Shown here piece by piece: positions 1 through 8,201 of a stretch of 23,002 nt of DNA. This DNA is from Flavobacteriaceae bacterium UBA1115. GTDB taxonomy: Bacteria; Bacteroidota; Bacteroidia; Flavobacteriales; Flavobacteriaceae. Below the pieces are notes generated by a model. It was not told the origin of the DNA. It saw only the letters and a program-made list of their open reading frames with translations, and searched no databases. The stretch is from contig DCBE01000025.1 of the NCBI GenBank assembly GCA_002313325.1, forward strand, positions 1 to 23,002, given 5' to 3'. Each line of letters starts with the position of its first letter. Position 1 is the first letter of the stretch. The translations under genes were made by a program, and so were the position numbers.

Positions 1-1
1 A

Positions 2-454
2 CAAATGTATGGCGACAAAGGTGAAGTACCAGAAGGGGAATATGTATTGCCTATTGGTGTTGCAGAAGTAAAACATAAAGGAGATGATGTTACCATCGTT
101 TCTTTTGGAAAAATCTTAAAAGAGGCCCAAAAAGCCGCCGATGCATTAGCAAAAGAAAATATCTCTTGTGAACTTATCGACTTGAGAACCATACGTCCAC
201 TAGATATGGACACCATCCTTGATTCCATTAAAAAAACCAATCGCTTGGTTATTTTAGAAGAATCATGGCCGTTTGGAAATATATCTACTGAAATCACGTA
301 TCAGGTTCAAAGCCAGGCTTTTGATTATTTGGACGCTCCTGTTCAGAAAATCAATACGGCCGACACACCCGCACCTTATTCTCCTGTACTCTTACAGGAA
401 TGGTTACCCAACCACGAGGATGTTGTGCGTGCTGTGAAAAAAGTTATGAATTAA
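2..454 (+). CDS. pdhB: Pyruvate dehydrogenase E1 component, beta subunit (3' part)
   Basis: The reading frame is open from base 2 and runs to a TAA at 452-454, so only the C-terminal 150 residues or so are present; the ATG at base 5 is internal. E1 beta pairs with E1 alpha to decarboxylate pyruvate with thiamine diphosphate and pass acetyl to the E2 lipoyl domain in the cytoplasm. The visible part is the transketolase C-terminal domain: it has GDKGEVPEGEY, DVTIVSFGKI, the ELIDLRTIRPLD strand, RLVILEESWPFG, and the conserved tail TADTPAPYSPVLLQEWLPN. These segments match E1 beta more closely than other transketolase-like proteins. hppA follows after 19 bases and could be cotranscribed. I am very sure of the family; whether the intact enzyme prefers pyruvate or a branched-chain 2-oxoacid cannot be fully settled from this half. 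Confidence 0.93.
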   Translation, partial: QMYGDKGEVPEGEYVLPIGVAEVKHKGDDVTIVSFGKILKEAQKAADALAKENISCELIDLRTIRPLDMDTILDSIKKTNRLVILEESWPFGNISTEITYQVQSQAFDYLDAPVQKINTADTPAPYSPVLLQEWLPNHEDVVRAVKKVMN

Positions 455-473
455 GCCATTGACTACACTCAAT

Positions 474-2813
474 ATGATAGAATTTGTCTTTTACCTTCCA
501 ATAGCACTTGCCATTCTTGGTCTTATCGTTATGATTTTCAAAGCCCAACGGGTGCGCAAACAAGCCGCAGGCGGTTCGAAAATGATTGAAATATCCAGTG
601 CCATTAAAGAAGGTGCACTTGCATTTTTACGTGCTGAATACAGACTCCTTTCCTTTTTTGTTGCTGGTGCATCTATCGCCTTATATATAGTGTCAACGTT
701 AGTTGAATCTACACACTGGATGATAGTACCTGCTTTTATTCTTGGTGCGTTTTTCAGTGCATTTGCAGGGAATATAGGAATGCGTATTGCTACCGACGCC
801 AATGCACGTACTGCTGAAGCGGCGAAAACGAGTTTACCCAAGGCATTAAACGTTTCATTTAATGGAGGGACGGTTATGGGCCTTGGTGTTGCCGGACTTG
901 CTGTACTCGGATTGAGCTTGTTGTTTTTGTTTTTCATTGGTCAGTTTATGGGCCATGAAGGAAGTTTTTATGCCAATATGACCGTAGTTTTGGAAACCCT
1001 AGCGGGCTTTTCGATAGGAGCGGAGTCTATTGCATTGTTTGCACGTGTGGGTGGAGGTATTTACACCAAGGCTGCTGATGTAGGCGCTGACCTTGTTGGG
1101 AAAGTTGAAGCGGGTATCCCAGAAGATGATCCTCGTAACCCTGCGACAATCGCAGATAACGTTGGTGACAATGTAGGAGATGTTGCTGGAATGGGCGCTG
1201 ACTTGTTCGGTTCTTACGTGGCCACTGTTTTGGCTGCCATGGTACTGGGTAATTATGTTGTAAAAGACATGTTTGATGCCGGTATTGAGCTTACTGCTTT
1301 TAACGGAATGGGACCAATCCTGTTGCCCTTAGTAATTGCTGGAGTTGGTGTTTTAGCATCAATCATTGGAACCTTTTTTGTTCGTATCAAATCTAACGAT
1401 GCGCGGGAGCCACAAGTACAAAAAGCTCTAGATACCGGAAACTGGGCTGCAATCCTGTTGACTTTGGTTGCGAGTTGGTTTTTAATTGACTGGATGTTAG
1501 AAGATACCATCAGCATGACTTTCTTTGGAGAAGGCGTGGTAGTTGTTCCAGCCATAAATGTATTTTTTGCTGCCTGCATAGGATTGGCAGTTGGCGCCTT
1601 AATTTCTATGGTAACCGCATATTATACCTCACTAGGAAAGAAACCTGTAATGGACATCGTTCAAAACAGTTCAACAGGGGCTGCTACCAATATTATCGCT
1701 GGGCTTGCGGTTGGTATGAAATCTACTTTTTCATCTGTTATTTTATTTGCAGCTGCTATCTATAGTTCTTATGCCTTAGCCGGTTTCTATGGCGTTGCAC
1801 TTGCTGCTTCTGCCATGATGGCTACTACAGCCATGCAGTTGGCCATTGATGCGTTTGGTCCTATTGCCGACAACGCTGGAGGTGTTGCTGAAATGAGCGA
1901 GCTTGAGCCACAAGTACGTGAGCGTACAGACATCTTGGATTCTGTTGGAAACACTACTGCTGCGGTAGGTAAAGGATTTGCCATTGCTTCTGCTGCACTT
2001 ACTGCCTTGGCGCTTTTTGCTGCCTATGTAAGCTTTACGGGCATTTATGGGATCAACATCTTTAAGGCTGACGTATTGGCCATGTTATTCGTAGGCGGTA
2101 TGATTCCAGTTGTATTTTCTGCCCTTGCTATGCAATCTGTTGGTAAGGCTGCTATGGAAATGGTACGAGAGGTACGTCGTCAGTTTAAAGAAATTCCTGG
2201 AATTCTTGAAGGAAAAGGTAAGCCGGAGTATGCCAAATGCGTGGATATTTCTACCAAAGCTGCCCTAAAGGAAATGCTATTGCCAGGCTTGATTACCATA
2301 ATCACGCCAATTTTTATTGGTTTATTGTTTGGTGCTGAACCACTCGGTGGCTATATGGCGGGTGTATGTGTGTCTGGTGTTATGTGGGCTATTTTCCAAA
2401 ATAACGCTGGTGGTGCATGGGACAATGCAAAAAAATCGTTTGAAGCAGGAGTGGAAATTGATGGTGAGATTGCTTACAAAGGGAGTGAAGCACACAAAGC
2501 TGCGGTAACTGGCGATACGGTTGGAGATCCATTTAAAGACACTTCAGGTCCTTCGATGAATATTTTGATTAAGCTTACTTGTTTGATCGGCCTAGTGATG
2601 GCGCCGCTATTGGGTGATGGTCACAGTTCAGATGTACTTCATGTAGAAGTGCAAATGGAGCGCACCGATGAAGGGATGGCCAAAGGCACCCTAACGGTTG
2701 TTACTAATCAATATGGTCAGGAAGTGGAACAAATAAAGGTATTCGAAGGTACGGCTGCCGAAGTACAGGAAGCTATTACTAATGCTGAAGTTGAGCTTGG
2801 CGTTACTAAGTAG
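474..2813 (+). CDS. hppA: Membrane-bound ion-translocating pyrophosphatase, K+-dependent type
   Basis: This integral membrane enzyme hydrolyses cytoplasmic pyrophosphate and pumps H+ and/or Na+ outward. About 779 residues and many hydrophobic segments fit the 16-helix family. Catalytic motifs are present in order: DVGADLVGKVEAG near residue 202, DNVGDNVGDVAGMGADL near 228, DAFGPIADNAGG near 460, and DTVGDPFKDTSGPS near 682. The segment GNTTAAVGKG near 491 carries Ala where K+-independent enzymes carry Lys, so I infer K+ dependence. Which ion is pumped cannot be decided by eye. After the last membrane helix (MAPLLGDG) there is a tail of about 60 polar residues with VVTNQYGQEVEQIKVFEGT, longer than in the minimal family; family topology places it on the periplasmic side. 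I chose ATG 474 over an in-frame TTG at 459 because it begins directly at the first helix. The 3' end overlaps the convergent kinase gene by 8 bases. Confidence 0.95.
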   Translation: MIEFVFYLPIALAILGLIVMIFKAQRVRKQAAGGSKMIEISSAIKEGALAFLRAEYRLLSFFVAGASIALYIVSTLVESTHWMIVPAFILGAFFSAFAGNIGMRIATDANARTAEAAKTSLPKALNVSFNGGTVMGLGVAGLAVLGLSLLFLFFIGQFMGHEGSFYANMTVVLETLAGFSIGAESIALFARVGGGIYTKAADVGADLVGKVEAGIPEDDPRNPATIADNVGDNVGDVAGMGADLFGSYVATVLAAMVLGNYVVKDMFDAGIELTAFNGMGPILLPLVIAGVGVLASIIGTFFVRIKSNDAREPQVQKALDTGNWAAILLTLVASWFLIDWMLEDTISMTFFGEGVVVVPAINVFFAACIGLAVGALISMVTAYYTSLGKKPVMDIVQNSSTGAATNIIAGLAVGMKSTFSSVILFAAAIYSSYALAGFYGVALAASAMMATTAMQLAIDAFGPIADNAGGVAEMSELEPQVRERTDILDSVGNTTAAVGKGFAIASAALTALALFAAYVSFTGIYGINIFKADVLAMLFVGGMIPVVFSALAMQSVGKAAMEMVREVRRQFKEIPGILEGKGKPEYAKCVDISTKAALKEMLLPGLITIITPIFIGLLFGAEPLGGYMAGVCVSGVMWAIFQNNAGGAWDNAKKSFEAGVEIDGEIAYKGSEAHKAAVTGDTVGDPFKDTSGPSMNILIKLTCLIGLVMAPLLGDGHSSDVLHVEVQMERTDEGMAKGTLTVVTNQYGQEVEQIKVFEGTAAEVQEAITNAEVELGVTK

Positions 2814-3426
2814 TAAAAAACCCGCTTAGTTCCGCGTCAATTTTTTCAATTACAATGTTAAGATCTTCTTTGTTGTCTACAAAATTTAGGTTGTCCACAT
2901 CAATGATAAGGATTTTCCCTTTGTCATAGTTATGCACCCATGCTTCATAACGCTCATTAAGCCTGCTTAAATACTCAATACTAATGGAGTTTTCATATTC
3001 ACGTCCGCGCTTGTGAATTTGAGAAACAAGATTTGAAATCGAACTTCTTAAATATATCATCAGGTCTGGACCTTTGACCAAGGACTCCATAAGCTCAAAG
3101 ACCGCTCGGTAATTTTTAAAATCACGATGGGTCATGAGTCCCATAGCATTGAGGTTGGGCGCAAAAATATGCGCATCCTCATATATAGAGCGATCCTGCA
3201 CCACGTCATTACCGTTTTTTTGAATCTCTAAGATTTGCCTAAACCTGCTGTTGAGAAAATAGATTTGAAGGTTAAATGACCAACGTTCCATTTCGGCATA
3301 AAAATCATCGAGGTATGGGTTCTCAACAACATCTTCATAATGTGCTTCCCAACCGTATTGTTTGTGAAGTAGTTGTGTGAGCGATGTTTTTCCAGCTCCT
3401 ATATTTCCAGCTATGGCAATATGCAT
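2806..3426 (-). CDS. Deoxynucleoside kinase (dNK / dAK-dGK family)
   Basis: A 206-residue cytoplasmic kinase that phosphorylates deoxynucleosides for salvage. The P-loop GNIGAGKTS is at residues 7-15, the family DRS motif is in VVQDRSIYED at 78-80, and the Arg-rich LID is RGREYE at 140-145. The substrate-binding helix contains LRSS. The residues resemble the bacterial deoxyadenosine/deoxyguanosine kinase group, but the preferred base cannot be read with certainty. The start is ATG 3426, giving MHIAIAGNIG; an in-frame GTG at 3444 would add six residues (VAKLYN, read as Met-initiated) that the family does not need. The gene is convergent with hppA (stop codons overlap within 8 bases) and divergent from the GLPGLI gene across 111 bases. 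Confidence 0.9.
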   Translation of the reverse strand: MHIAIAGNIGAGKTSLTQLLHKQYGWEAHYEDVVENPYLDDFYAEMERWSFNLQIYFLNSRFRQILEIQKNGNDVVQDRSIYEDAHIFAPNLNAMGLMTHRDFKNYRAVFELMESLVKGPDLMIYLRSSISNLVSQIHKRGREYENSISIEYLSRLNERYEAWVHNYDKGKILIIDVDNLNFVDNKEDLNIVIEKIDAELSGFFTT

Positions 3427-3537
3427 GTTATATAATTTAGCCACAATATAAGTATCTTTACAAAAAAAAATATCTCTTTGACTGCTATAATTTTATTTAA
3501 AACTTTTTAAGATTTATTGTGTCTAACTATTTATTAT

Positions 3538-4365
3538 ATGTGTAGGACTTTTATATCCCTATTGATTTTAACCTCATCCTTTTCAAGTGCGCAGCTTGCA
3601 AAGGCGACTTACACCATGAAAGTAAGTATGAATATGGACTTTACAAACAACCCCAATATTCCAAAAAATGTTGTGGAGCGTATTAAAAAACGCATGTCTG
3701 AACCCCAAAACTTTCAGTTGTTTTTTGACCAAACACAATCCTTATACAAAAAAGAGGAAAAGCTAGACAGTCCACAGGGAGGACGTGGGGGCATGTCGAT
3801 GCGCTTTGGCGGAGGTGCTAGCAGCATTACACATACTGACCTTGCCAACCGTAAGCAAACAAGCCAACAAGAACTATTTGGCAAGATGTTTTTGGTGTCA
3901 AAAAATATGAAACAACACAAATGGAATTTTACGGGCGCGTCCAAGCAAATTGGGCAATACACCGCTTATGAGGCCACTTATGTTAACATGAAAGCACCAA
4001 CAAGCTTTAGGATGCCCTTCGGGAATCGCGCTAAGGATGAGGAAAAAGAAAAGAAAGCACCCGAAAAAGTCCCTGTCACGGTCTCTGTTTGGTTTACTCC
4101 CGACATTCCCACTCCTGCTGGGCCGGCAAGCTATTTTGGTCTACCAGGCTTGGTGCTCATGGCACAAGACGACAATAAGGTTTTGGTTTGTACGAAAGTG
4201 CAGATGAATATCAAAGATAAAATCAAGCTTGAAGCACCTAGAAAAGGGCAGGCAGTTACCCAAGAAGAATTTTCAAAAATTAGAGAAAAAAAGGCTGAGG
4301 AAATGCGAGAACGTTTTCGAAACAATGGAAACAGAGGCAACGGAAATCGCATAATGAATAGATGA
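3538..4365 (+). CDS. GLPGLI family secreted protein
   Basis: A 275-residue exported protein with a signal peptide (residues 1-19, MCRTFISLLILTSSFSSAQ, typical A-Q end). The family-defining segment is at residues 199-206, YFGLPGLV, within WFTPDIPTPAGPASYFGLPG, where short conserved strands end in a turn. Other visible features are a Gly/Arg-rich loop at 80-92, a Lys/Glu-rich linker at 165-177 and a basic Asn/Gly/Arg tail at 260-275. GLPGLI proteins are widespread in Bacteroidota, are mostly of unknown function, and often sit beside TonB-dependent receptors, as here: the stop overlaps the next ATG in an ATGA. I infer that the two products act together at the outer membrane. ATG 3538 is preferred over an upstream in-frame TTG at 3517, since it gives a compact signal peptide. 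Confidence 0.85.
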   Translation: MCRTFISLLILTSSFSSAQLAKATYTMKVSMNMDFTNNPNIPKNVVERIKKRMSEPQNFQLFFDQTQSLYKKEEKLDSPQGGRGGMSMRFGGGASSITHTDLANRKQTSQQELFGKMFLVSKNMKQHKWNFTGASKQIGQYTAYEATYVNMKAPTSFRMPFGNRAKDEEKEKKAPEKVPVTVSVWFTPDIPTPAGPASYFGLPGLVLMAQDDNKVLVCTKVQMNIKDKIKLEAPRKGQAVTQEEFSKIREKKAEEMRERFRNNGNRGNGNRIMNR

Positions 4366-7040
4366 TATTAAATGGACATAAAAAAATAGGGGTACTGCTA
4401 GCATTTGCTATCTCAGCAAGTGTTTGTAGCCAAAACTTCAGGTTTGAAGGAGTTGTATTAGACAGTCTTGGCGTGGCCATATCCACCGTAAACATTGTAG
4501 CTACCAATCAAGAAACAAATCGAATGGACAATTTTGCCATATCCGATTTGGACGGTAAATTTTCTATTGGAATTAAAAAAGATGTTCCCTACATTATAAA
4601 GGTTTCATGTTTGGGATATAAACCCGTGGCCCTATCGCGCAAATCAACCACTGACCTCACTGAGGTAATCGTGATGTATGAACAGGCAGAGCAGCTAGAA
4701 GGCGTAGAGGTTACCTATGAAATGCCCGTATCCATTCAAGGCGATACTATAGTGTATAACGCCGACTCCTTTAATACAGGTTCAGAACGCAAACTAAAAG
4801 ATGTGTTGGAAAACTTGCCAGGTGTTGAAATCAATGCTGACGGGCTGATTGAAGTTGAAGGACGTCAGGTGAGAAAGGTCATGGTCGAAGGGAAAGATTT
4901 CTTTGATGGCGATTCAAAAATTGCCACAGAGAACATCCCTGCAAATGCCGTTGACAAGATTCAAGTGTTGAAAAATTTTAATGAAATTTCACAATTGAGT
5001 GGCGTCACCAATAACGATGATAACATAGCCATTAACATCAAATTAAAAGAAGGAAAAGACCGCTTTTGGTTTGGTGAATTAGGTGCTGGCGGAGGTGAAA
5101 AAGACCGTATATTACTAAACCCAAAAGTGTTTTATTACAGCCCAAAAACCAGTATTAACTTTCTTGGTAATAAAAATAACCTTGGCGAAAACCCATTTAC
5201 AAGACGTGATTATTTTCGATTCACAGGTGGATTTAGAAACCAAAGCAACCAAAGTGGCTCTTCCATTCAAATTCAAACCGACGACGTAGGGCTTTCAAAT
5301 CTTCAAAACAACAATGCAGCTTCTATTGAAAACGATTTTGCAGCAACTAACTTTTCGCATCAACCCAAAGAGGGATTAACCTTTTCCGGTTTTGCGATAC
5401 TTTCAAAAAACAACACCCAAATCAAATCTATTCGCGAACGCACCTTTACTTCTACTGGAGTCAAAGAAGTTACAGATAATGATTTTGATCAGTCAAACAC
5501 ATCAAAACTGTATAAGTTTAGCATGCTTTACAATGCAAACCCTGACTTTCAGTTTGAGTATGATATTTTCTACCGAAACGCCGATGAGTCGGAATACAGC
5601 GATTTGACTTCTACCGCCACAAGGGTAGAGGACATCAGCTCACTGCGCAAACAAACACCTAAGCAGTTGAGCCAGAACTTAAATGCCTATTTCACCATCA
5701 ACGAAAAGCATATTTTTGCCCTTGAGTTGCAGCATACGCTGCAAGACGAAAACCCGTTTTTTGAACTACAAAAAGAACGGATCCTATTTCCACAAGTGCT
5801 CCCTTTAAGCTATCAGCCCGAAGGATATTTGGTTCAACAGAGCCGTTTTACAAAAACCAATAAGCTCGACGGTCGTTTGGAGTACTATTATATGGTGAGT
5901 GATACGGCGAGTTTAAATTTTACGGTAGGTACCACGCAGGTAAGACAAGATTACAATTCCAGTATGGGAAATACGGTTGATGGTACGCTCACTGTTTTTG
6001 ATGAGCCAAATTTGATCAACGACGTTAACTATGATTTCTCGGACATATACACTGCTGTTCGTTACCGCTTAAAGCTGGGCAAGTTTCTAATCAATCCTGG
6101 TTTTACGTTGCATAACTACGATATTAAAACCCTTCAATTGAACCCCACTTCGAGCAAAGAGGCAAGGATTTTGCCAGATGTTTGGATTCGGTATCAGTTC
6201 CGCAAGTCAGAATCGCTGCGCTTTACTTATCGCGCACAACTACAATATTCCGACGTGAGTAGACTTGGAGATGGATATACTTTTAGAAACTACAACAGCT
6301 TGTTTCTTGGTAACAGCACATTAAAACCTGCCTATTTCCATAATTTCAGCTTAAACTATTTCAATTTCAATATGTTCAACTTTACGAATATCTTTATTCG
6401 TATGAACTATCGAAAACAGTTTGATAATTTTAAAACTGTAAATGTTGTATCAGGGATCAACCGCGAGTCTTCCCCGTTTAATTCCCCAAAAGCAGAAGAG
6501 CGAATCAACATAAATGCACGGCTTCAAAAAAGGTTTAATAACCTAAAAACGAGCTTTACGCTTCGTGCCAATAAAAACAAATCCTACAATATTGTTAATG
6601 GAGATTTGCGTCAGTTCAACTATTTTACTCAGTTTGCCAGCGCAACCTTATCCACCAATTTCAAGGCTGCACCCAATGCACAAGTGGGTTATAGTTACAA
6701 CAACAACCGCACAAAAGACGAGGACAACGTTCGTTACTTTATTACTGAGCGTCCTTTTGTTGGTGTGGATGCTGCTTTTTTGAAAGGATTTATCTTTGTA
6801 GCCGATTACAGCTTCTATGATTATCGCTTGGGGAGTACTTCTCTTAACAAATATGACGACTTATCTGCGTCACTGCTCTACAACAAAAAAGACAGCAAAT
6901 GGGAGTTTGGTATTCAGGCTAAAAATGTGTTGGACAACAGCAGTATAAATAGAGATAATTTCTCTGGGATTACACAAACCACAACCCTGTACATGATTCA
7001 ACCCCGTTTTATTTATATTACCCTTAAGTATTTTATTTGA
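4362..7040 (+). CDS. TonB-dependent receptor-type outer-membrane beta-barrel protein with carboxypeptidase-like N-terminal domain
   Basis: An 892-residue outer-membrane protein. Residues 1-24 form a signal peptide ending near VCSQ. Residues 27-110 form a carboxypeptidase-regulatory-like beta-sandwich (FEGVVLDSLGVAISTVNIVA, DLDGKFSIGI, VSCLGYKP). A plug-like region follows at about 120-225 (KDVLENLPGVEINADG, KVMVEGKDFFDG, ENIPANAVDKIQVLKNF). The remainder to the C-terminus is rich in alternating aromatic strands as in a 22-stranded barrel, and ends YITLKYFI. There is no neighbouring SusD gene, so a glycan-uptake SusC role is not supported; the partner is the GLPGLI protein, which overlaps by 4 bases. 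The transported substrate is unknown. It could be a receptor that has lost TonB coupling, since I could not identify a clear TonB box. Confidence 0.85.
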   Translation: MILNGHKKIGVLLAFAISASVCSQNFRFEGVVLDSLGVAISTVNIVATNQETNRMDNFAISDLDGKFSIGIKKDVPYIIKVSCLGYKPVALSRKSTTDLTEVIVMYEQAEQLEGVEVTYEMPVSIQGDTIVYNADSFNTGSERKLKDVLENLPGVEINADGLIEVEGRQVRKVMVEGKDFFDGDSKIATENIPANAVDKIQVLKNFNEISQLSGVTNNDDNIAINIKLKEGKDRFWFGELGAGGGEKDRILLNPKVFYYSPKTSINFLGNKNNLGENPFTRRDYFRFTGGFRNQSNQSGSSIQIQTDDVGLSNLQNNNAASIENDFAATNFSHQPKEGLTFSGFAILSKNNTQIKSIRERTFTSTGVKEVTDNDFDQSNTSKLYKFSMLYNANPDFQFEYDIFYRNADESEYSDLTSTATRVEDISSLRKQTPKQLSQNLNAYFTINEKHIFALELQHTLQDENPFFELQKERILFPQVLPLSYQPEGYLVQQSRFTKTNKLDGRLEYYYMVSDTASLNFTVGTTQVRQDYNSSMGNTVDGTLTVFDEPNLINDVNYDFSDIYTAVRYRLKLGKFLINPGFTLHNYDIKTLQLNPTSSKEARILPDVWIRYQFRKSESLRFTYRAQLQYSDVSRLGDGYTFRNYNSLFLGNSTLKPAYFHNFSLNYFNFNMFNFTNIFIRMNYRKQFDNFKTVNVVSGINRESSPFNSPKAEERININARLQKRFNNLKTSFTLRANKNKSYNIVNGDLRQFNYFTQFASATLSTNFKAAPNAQVGYSYNNNRTKDEDNVRYFITERPFVGVDAAFLKGFIFVADYSFYDYRLGSTSLNKYDDLSASLLYNKKDSKWEFGIQAKNVLDNSSINRDNFSGITQTTTLYMIQPRFIYITLKYFI

Positions 7041-7075
7041 TGTATATTAAATGTTGAAACCAAAAAAATCTTAAC

Positions 7076-8059
7076 ATGAAAAACCTCATCATACTTATCA
7101 TTTCGTTTACTACAGCCTTTTCATCTGCGCAATTATTTGATGATTTAGAAAAAATACTAGCCGCAACAACTGAAGATGCCCAACTTTTGGCAGACGCCTA
7201 TGTCGAACCATTAGGACAATCATTGAGTTATTGCTTAAATGCAGGCTGGGCATCGTCTGCCAAGACACATAAAAAGTTTGGTTTTGACATAACTCTTGGT
7301 GTCACTTCGCCTAGTGTCTCGGATGCAGCAAAGTCATTTTCAATTAATGCACTTAACTTGGAACAGTTAACATCTACTTCGACATCGGCTAGTACAGTTT
7401 TTGGTGCTAAGAATAACACAACTTTTACATATACCTTTCCAGGAGGCAGTACACAGTTTATAGAAATGCCGGGCGGTTTAGGGGATGACTTGGTCATGAA
7501 TTCACTACCAACACCTTATGCCCAAGTTGGTTTAGGCTTGTTTTTTGAAACCGATTTAATGGTGCGCTATGTGCCTAAAATAAAAAGCCAAGGAGCTAAA
7601 TTCGGCTTATTTGGCATTGGCTTTAAGCACAACCTGGTGCAGTATTTTGGAGTTATGGATAAACTCCCGCTTAATGTTTCTGCCTTAGCTTCTTATTCTA
7701 AAATGAGTTTAGAATATCAGCTTAGCACTACAAATCCTGGCCAAATCGTTAACTATGACGTGGATACGTTTACCATACAGGCACTTGGCTCACTAGATTT
7801 TACATTCATTAGTATTGTTGGTGGATTTGGTTATGGTAAAGGAGATGTGGCATTTGATATGCTTGGCGATTATACTATTTCTCTTGCTGATGGAACTTCA
7901 AAAACGCTTTTCAATCCTTTAGGCTCCGAGAGTTCATACACAGGTACCCACGCCATGATTGGCGCTAGAGTCAATTTGTTTTTTTTAAAGATCTTTGCTA
8001 ACTACACGATTCAGGGATTCAATACTCTAAATGCAGGTGTCTCAGTAAGTTTTCGATAA
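7076..8059 (+). CDS. DUF6588-type secreted/outer-membrane protein of unknown function
   Basis: 327 residues with a signal peptide (MKNLIILIISFTTAFSSAQ, residues 1-19). The mature part begins with an acidic helix (LFDDLEKILAATTEDAQLLADAYVEP), followed by GQSLSYCLNAGWASSAKTHK, then repeated beta strands with Gly/aromatic alternation (FGFDITLGV, AQVGLGLFFETDLMVRYVP, FGLFGIGFKHNL) and a final strand pair ending GVSVSFR. This arrangement resembles Bacteroidota proteins annotated DUF6588 and suggests a small outer-membrane barrel, with an aromatic-ended C-terminal strand region. The function is not known. It follows the receptor gene by 35 bases and could be cotranscribed. The metK promoter lies immediately after it. 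Confidence 0.7.
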   Translation: MKNLIILIISFTTAFSSAQLFDDLEKILAATTEDAQLLADAYVEPLGQSLSYCLNAGWASSAKTHKKFGFDITLGVTSPSVSDAAKSFSINALNLEQLTSTSTSASTVFGAKNNTTFTYTFPGGSTQFIEMPGGLGDDLVMNSLPTPYAQVGLGLFFETDLMVRYVPKIKSQGAKFGLFGIGFKHNLVQYFGVMDKLPLNVSALASYSKMSLEYQLSTTNPGQIVNYDVDTFTIQALGSLDFTFISIVGGFGYGKGDVAFDMLGDYTISLADGTSKTLFNPLGSESSYTGTHAMIGARVNLFFLKIFANYTIQGFNTLNAGVSVSFR

Positions 8060-8065
8060 ATTTTT

Positions 8066-8094
8066 TTGTAAAAATTCATCTTGTTGTATATTTG
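8066..8094 (+). promoter_or_regulatory. Bacteroidota-type promoter of the metK operon
   Basis: TTG at 8066-8068 (in a TTTTG context) is followed after 18 bases by TATATTTG at 8087-8094, a perfect match to the TAnnTTTG minus-7 element of Bacteroidota sigma factor promoters. Transcription would start near 8098-8101, just before the first base pair of the riboswitch at 8102, which supports the assignment. Confidence 0.75.
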
Positions 8095-8101
8095 TGCCAT
8101 A

Positions 8102-8151
8102 AGAGGAAGGATTTGACTGATTGCAACCTCTCAAAAAAATTGCTAAAACAG
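8102..8151 (+). ncRNA. SAM-II-type riboswitch aptamer upstream of metK
   Basis: The hairpin P1 is AGAGG 8102-8106 with CCTCT 8127-8131. Its loop holds the conserved SAM-II segments GATTTG (8110-8115) and TTGCA (8121-8125). The 3' part has an A-rich linker and then GCTAAAA (8142-8148), another SAM-II hallmark. Pseudoknot contacts can be drawn: CTG 8117-8119 with CAG 8149-8151, and GCAA 8123-8126 with TTGC 8140-8143. SAM-II binds S-adenosylmethionine and turns off methionine/SAM genes; its position before metK and the rest of the methionine operon fits. Compared with the textbook form there are two or three extra bases between P1 and GATTTG. Assignment is by eye from the consensus; a covariance-model score would settle it. 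Confidence 0.82.
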
Positions 8152-8198
8152 CTTGCTTTTGATTACTGCAATCGGTCTATATACTTCCCAAAAGCAAG
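8115..8198 (+). promoter_or_regulatory. Expression platform: competing sequestering and anti-sequestering helices before metK
   Basis: CTTGCTTTTG 8152-8161 is the exact reverse complement of CAAAAGCAAG 8189-8198, giving a 10-bp hairpin that starts right after the aptamer and ends 3 bases before the metK ATG at 8202. A second possible helix is GACTGATTGCA 8115-8125 with TGCAATCGGTC 8167-8177, 11 contiguous pairs with one G-U. The second helix uses the aptamer pseudoknot strand and crosses the sequestering hairpin, so the two folds exclude each other as nested structures. I infer that SAM binding frees 8167-8177 and lets the hairpin hide the start region (off), while without SAM the 11-bp helix keeps the start open (on). 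Confidence 0.65.
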
Positions 8199-8201
8199 AT
8201 T

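Noticed and set aside
459..473. In-frame TTG start for hppA
   Set aside because: ATG 474 begins directly at the first membrane helix, and the extra residues have no family support.
4362..7040. SusC-type glycan transporter of a polysaccharide utilisation locus
   Set aside because: No SusD, glycoside hydrolase or sensor gene is nearby; the partner is a GLPGLI protein.
8059..8076. AATTTTT/AAAAATT hairpin after the DUF6588-type gene as a terminator
   Set aside because: It contains only A-T pairs and has no following T tract; it overlaps the promoter element of metK.
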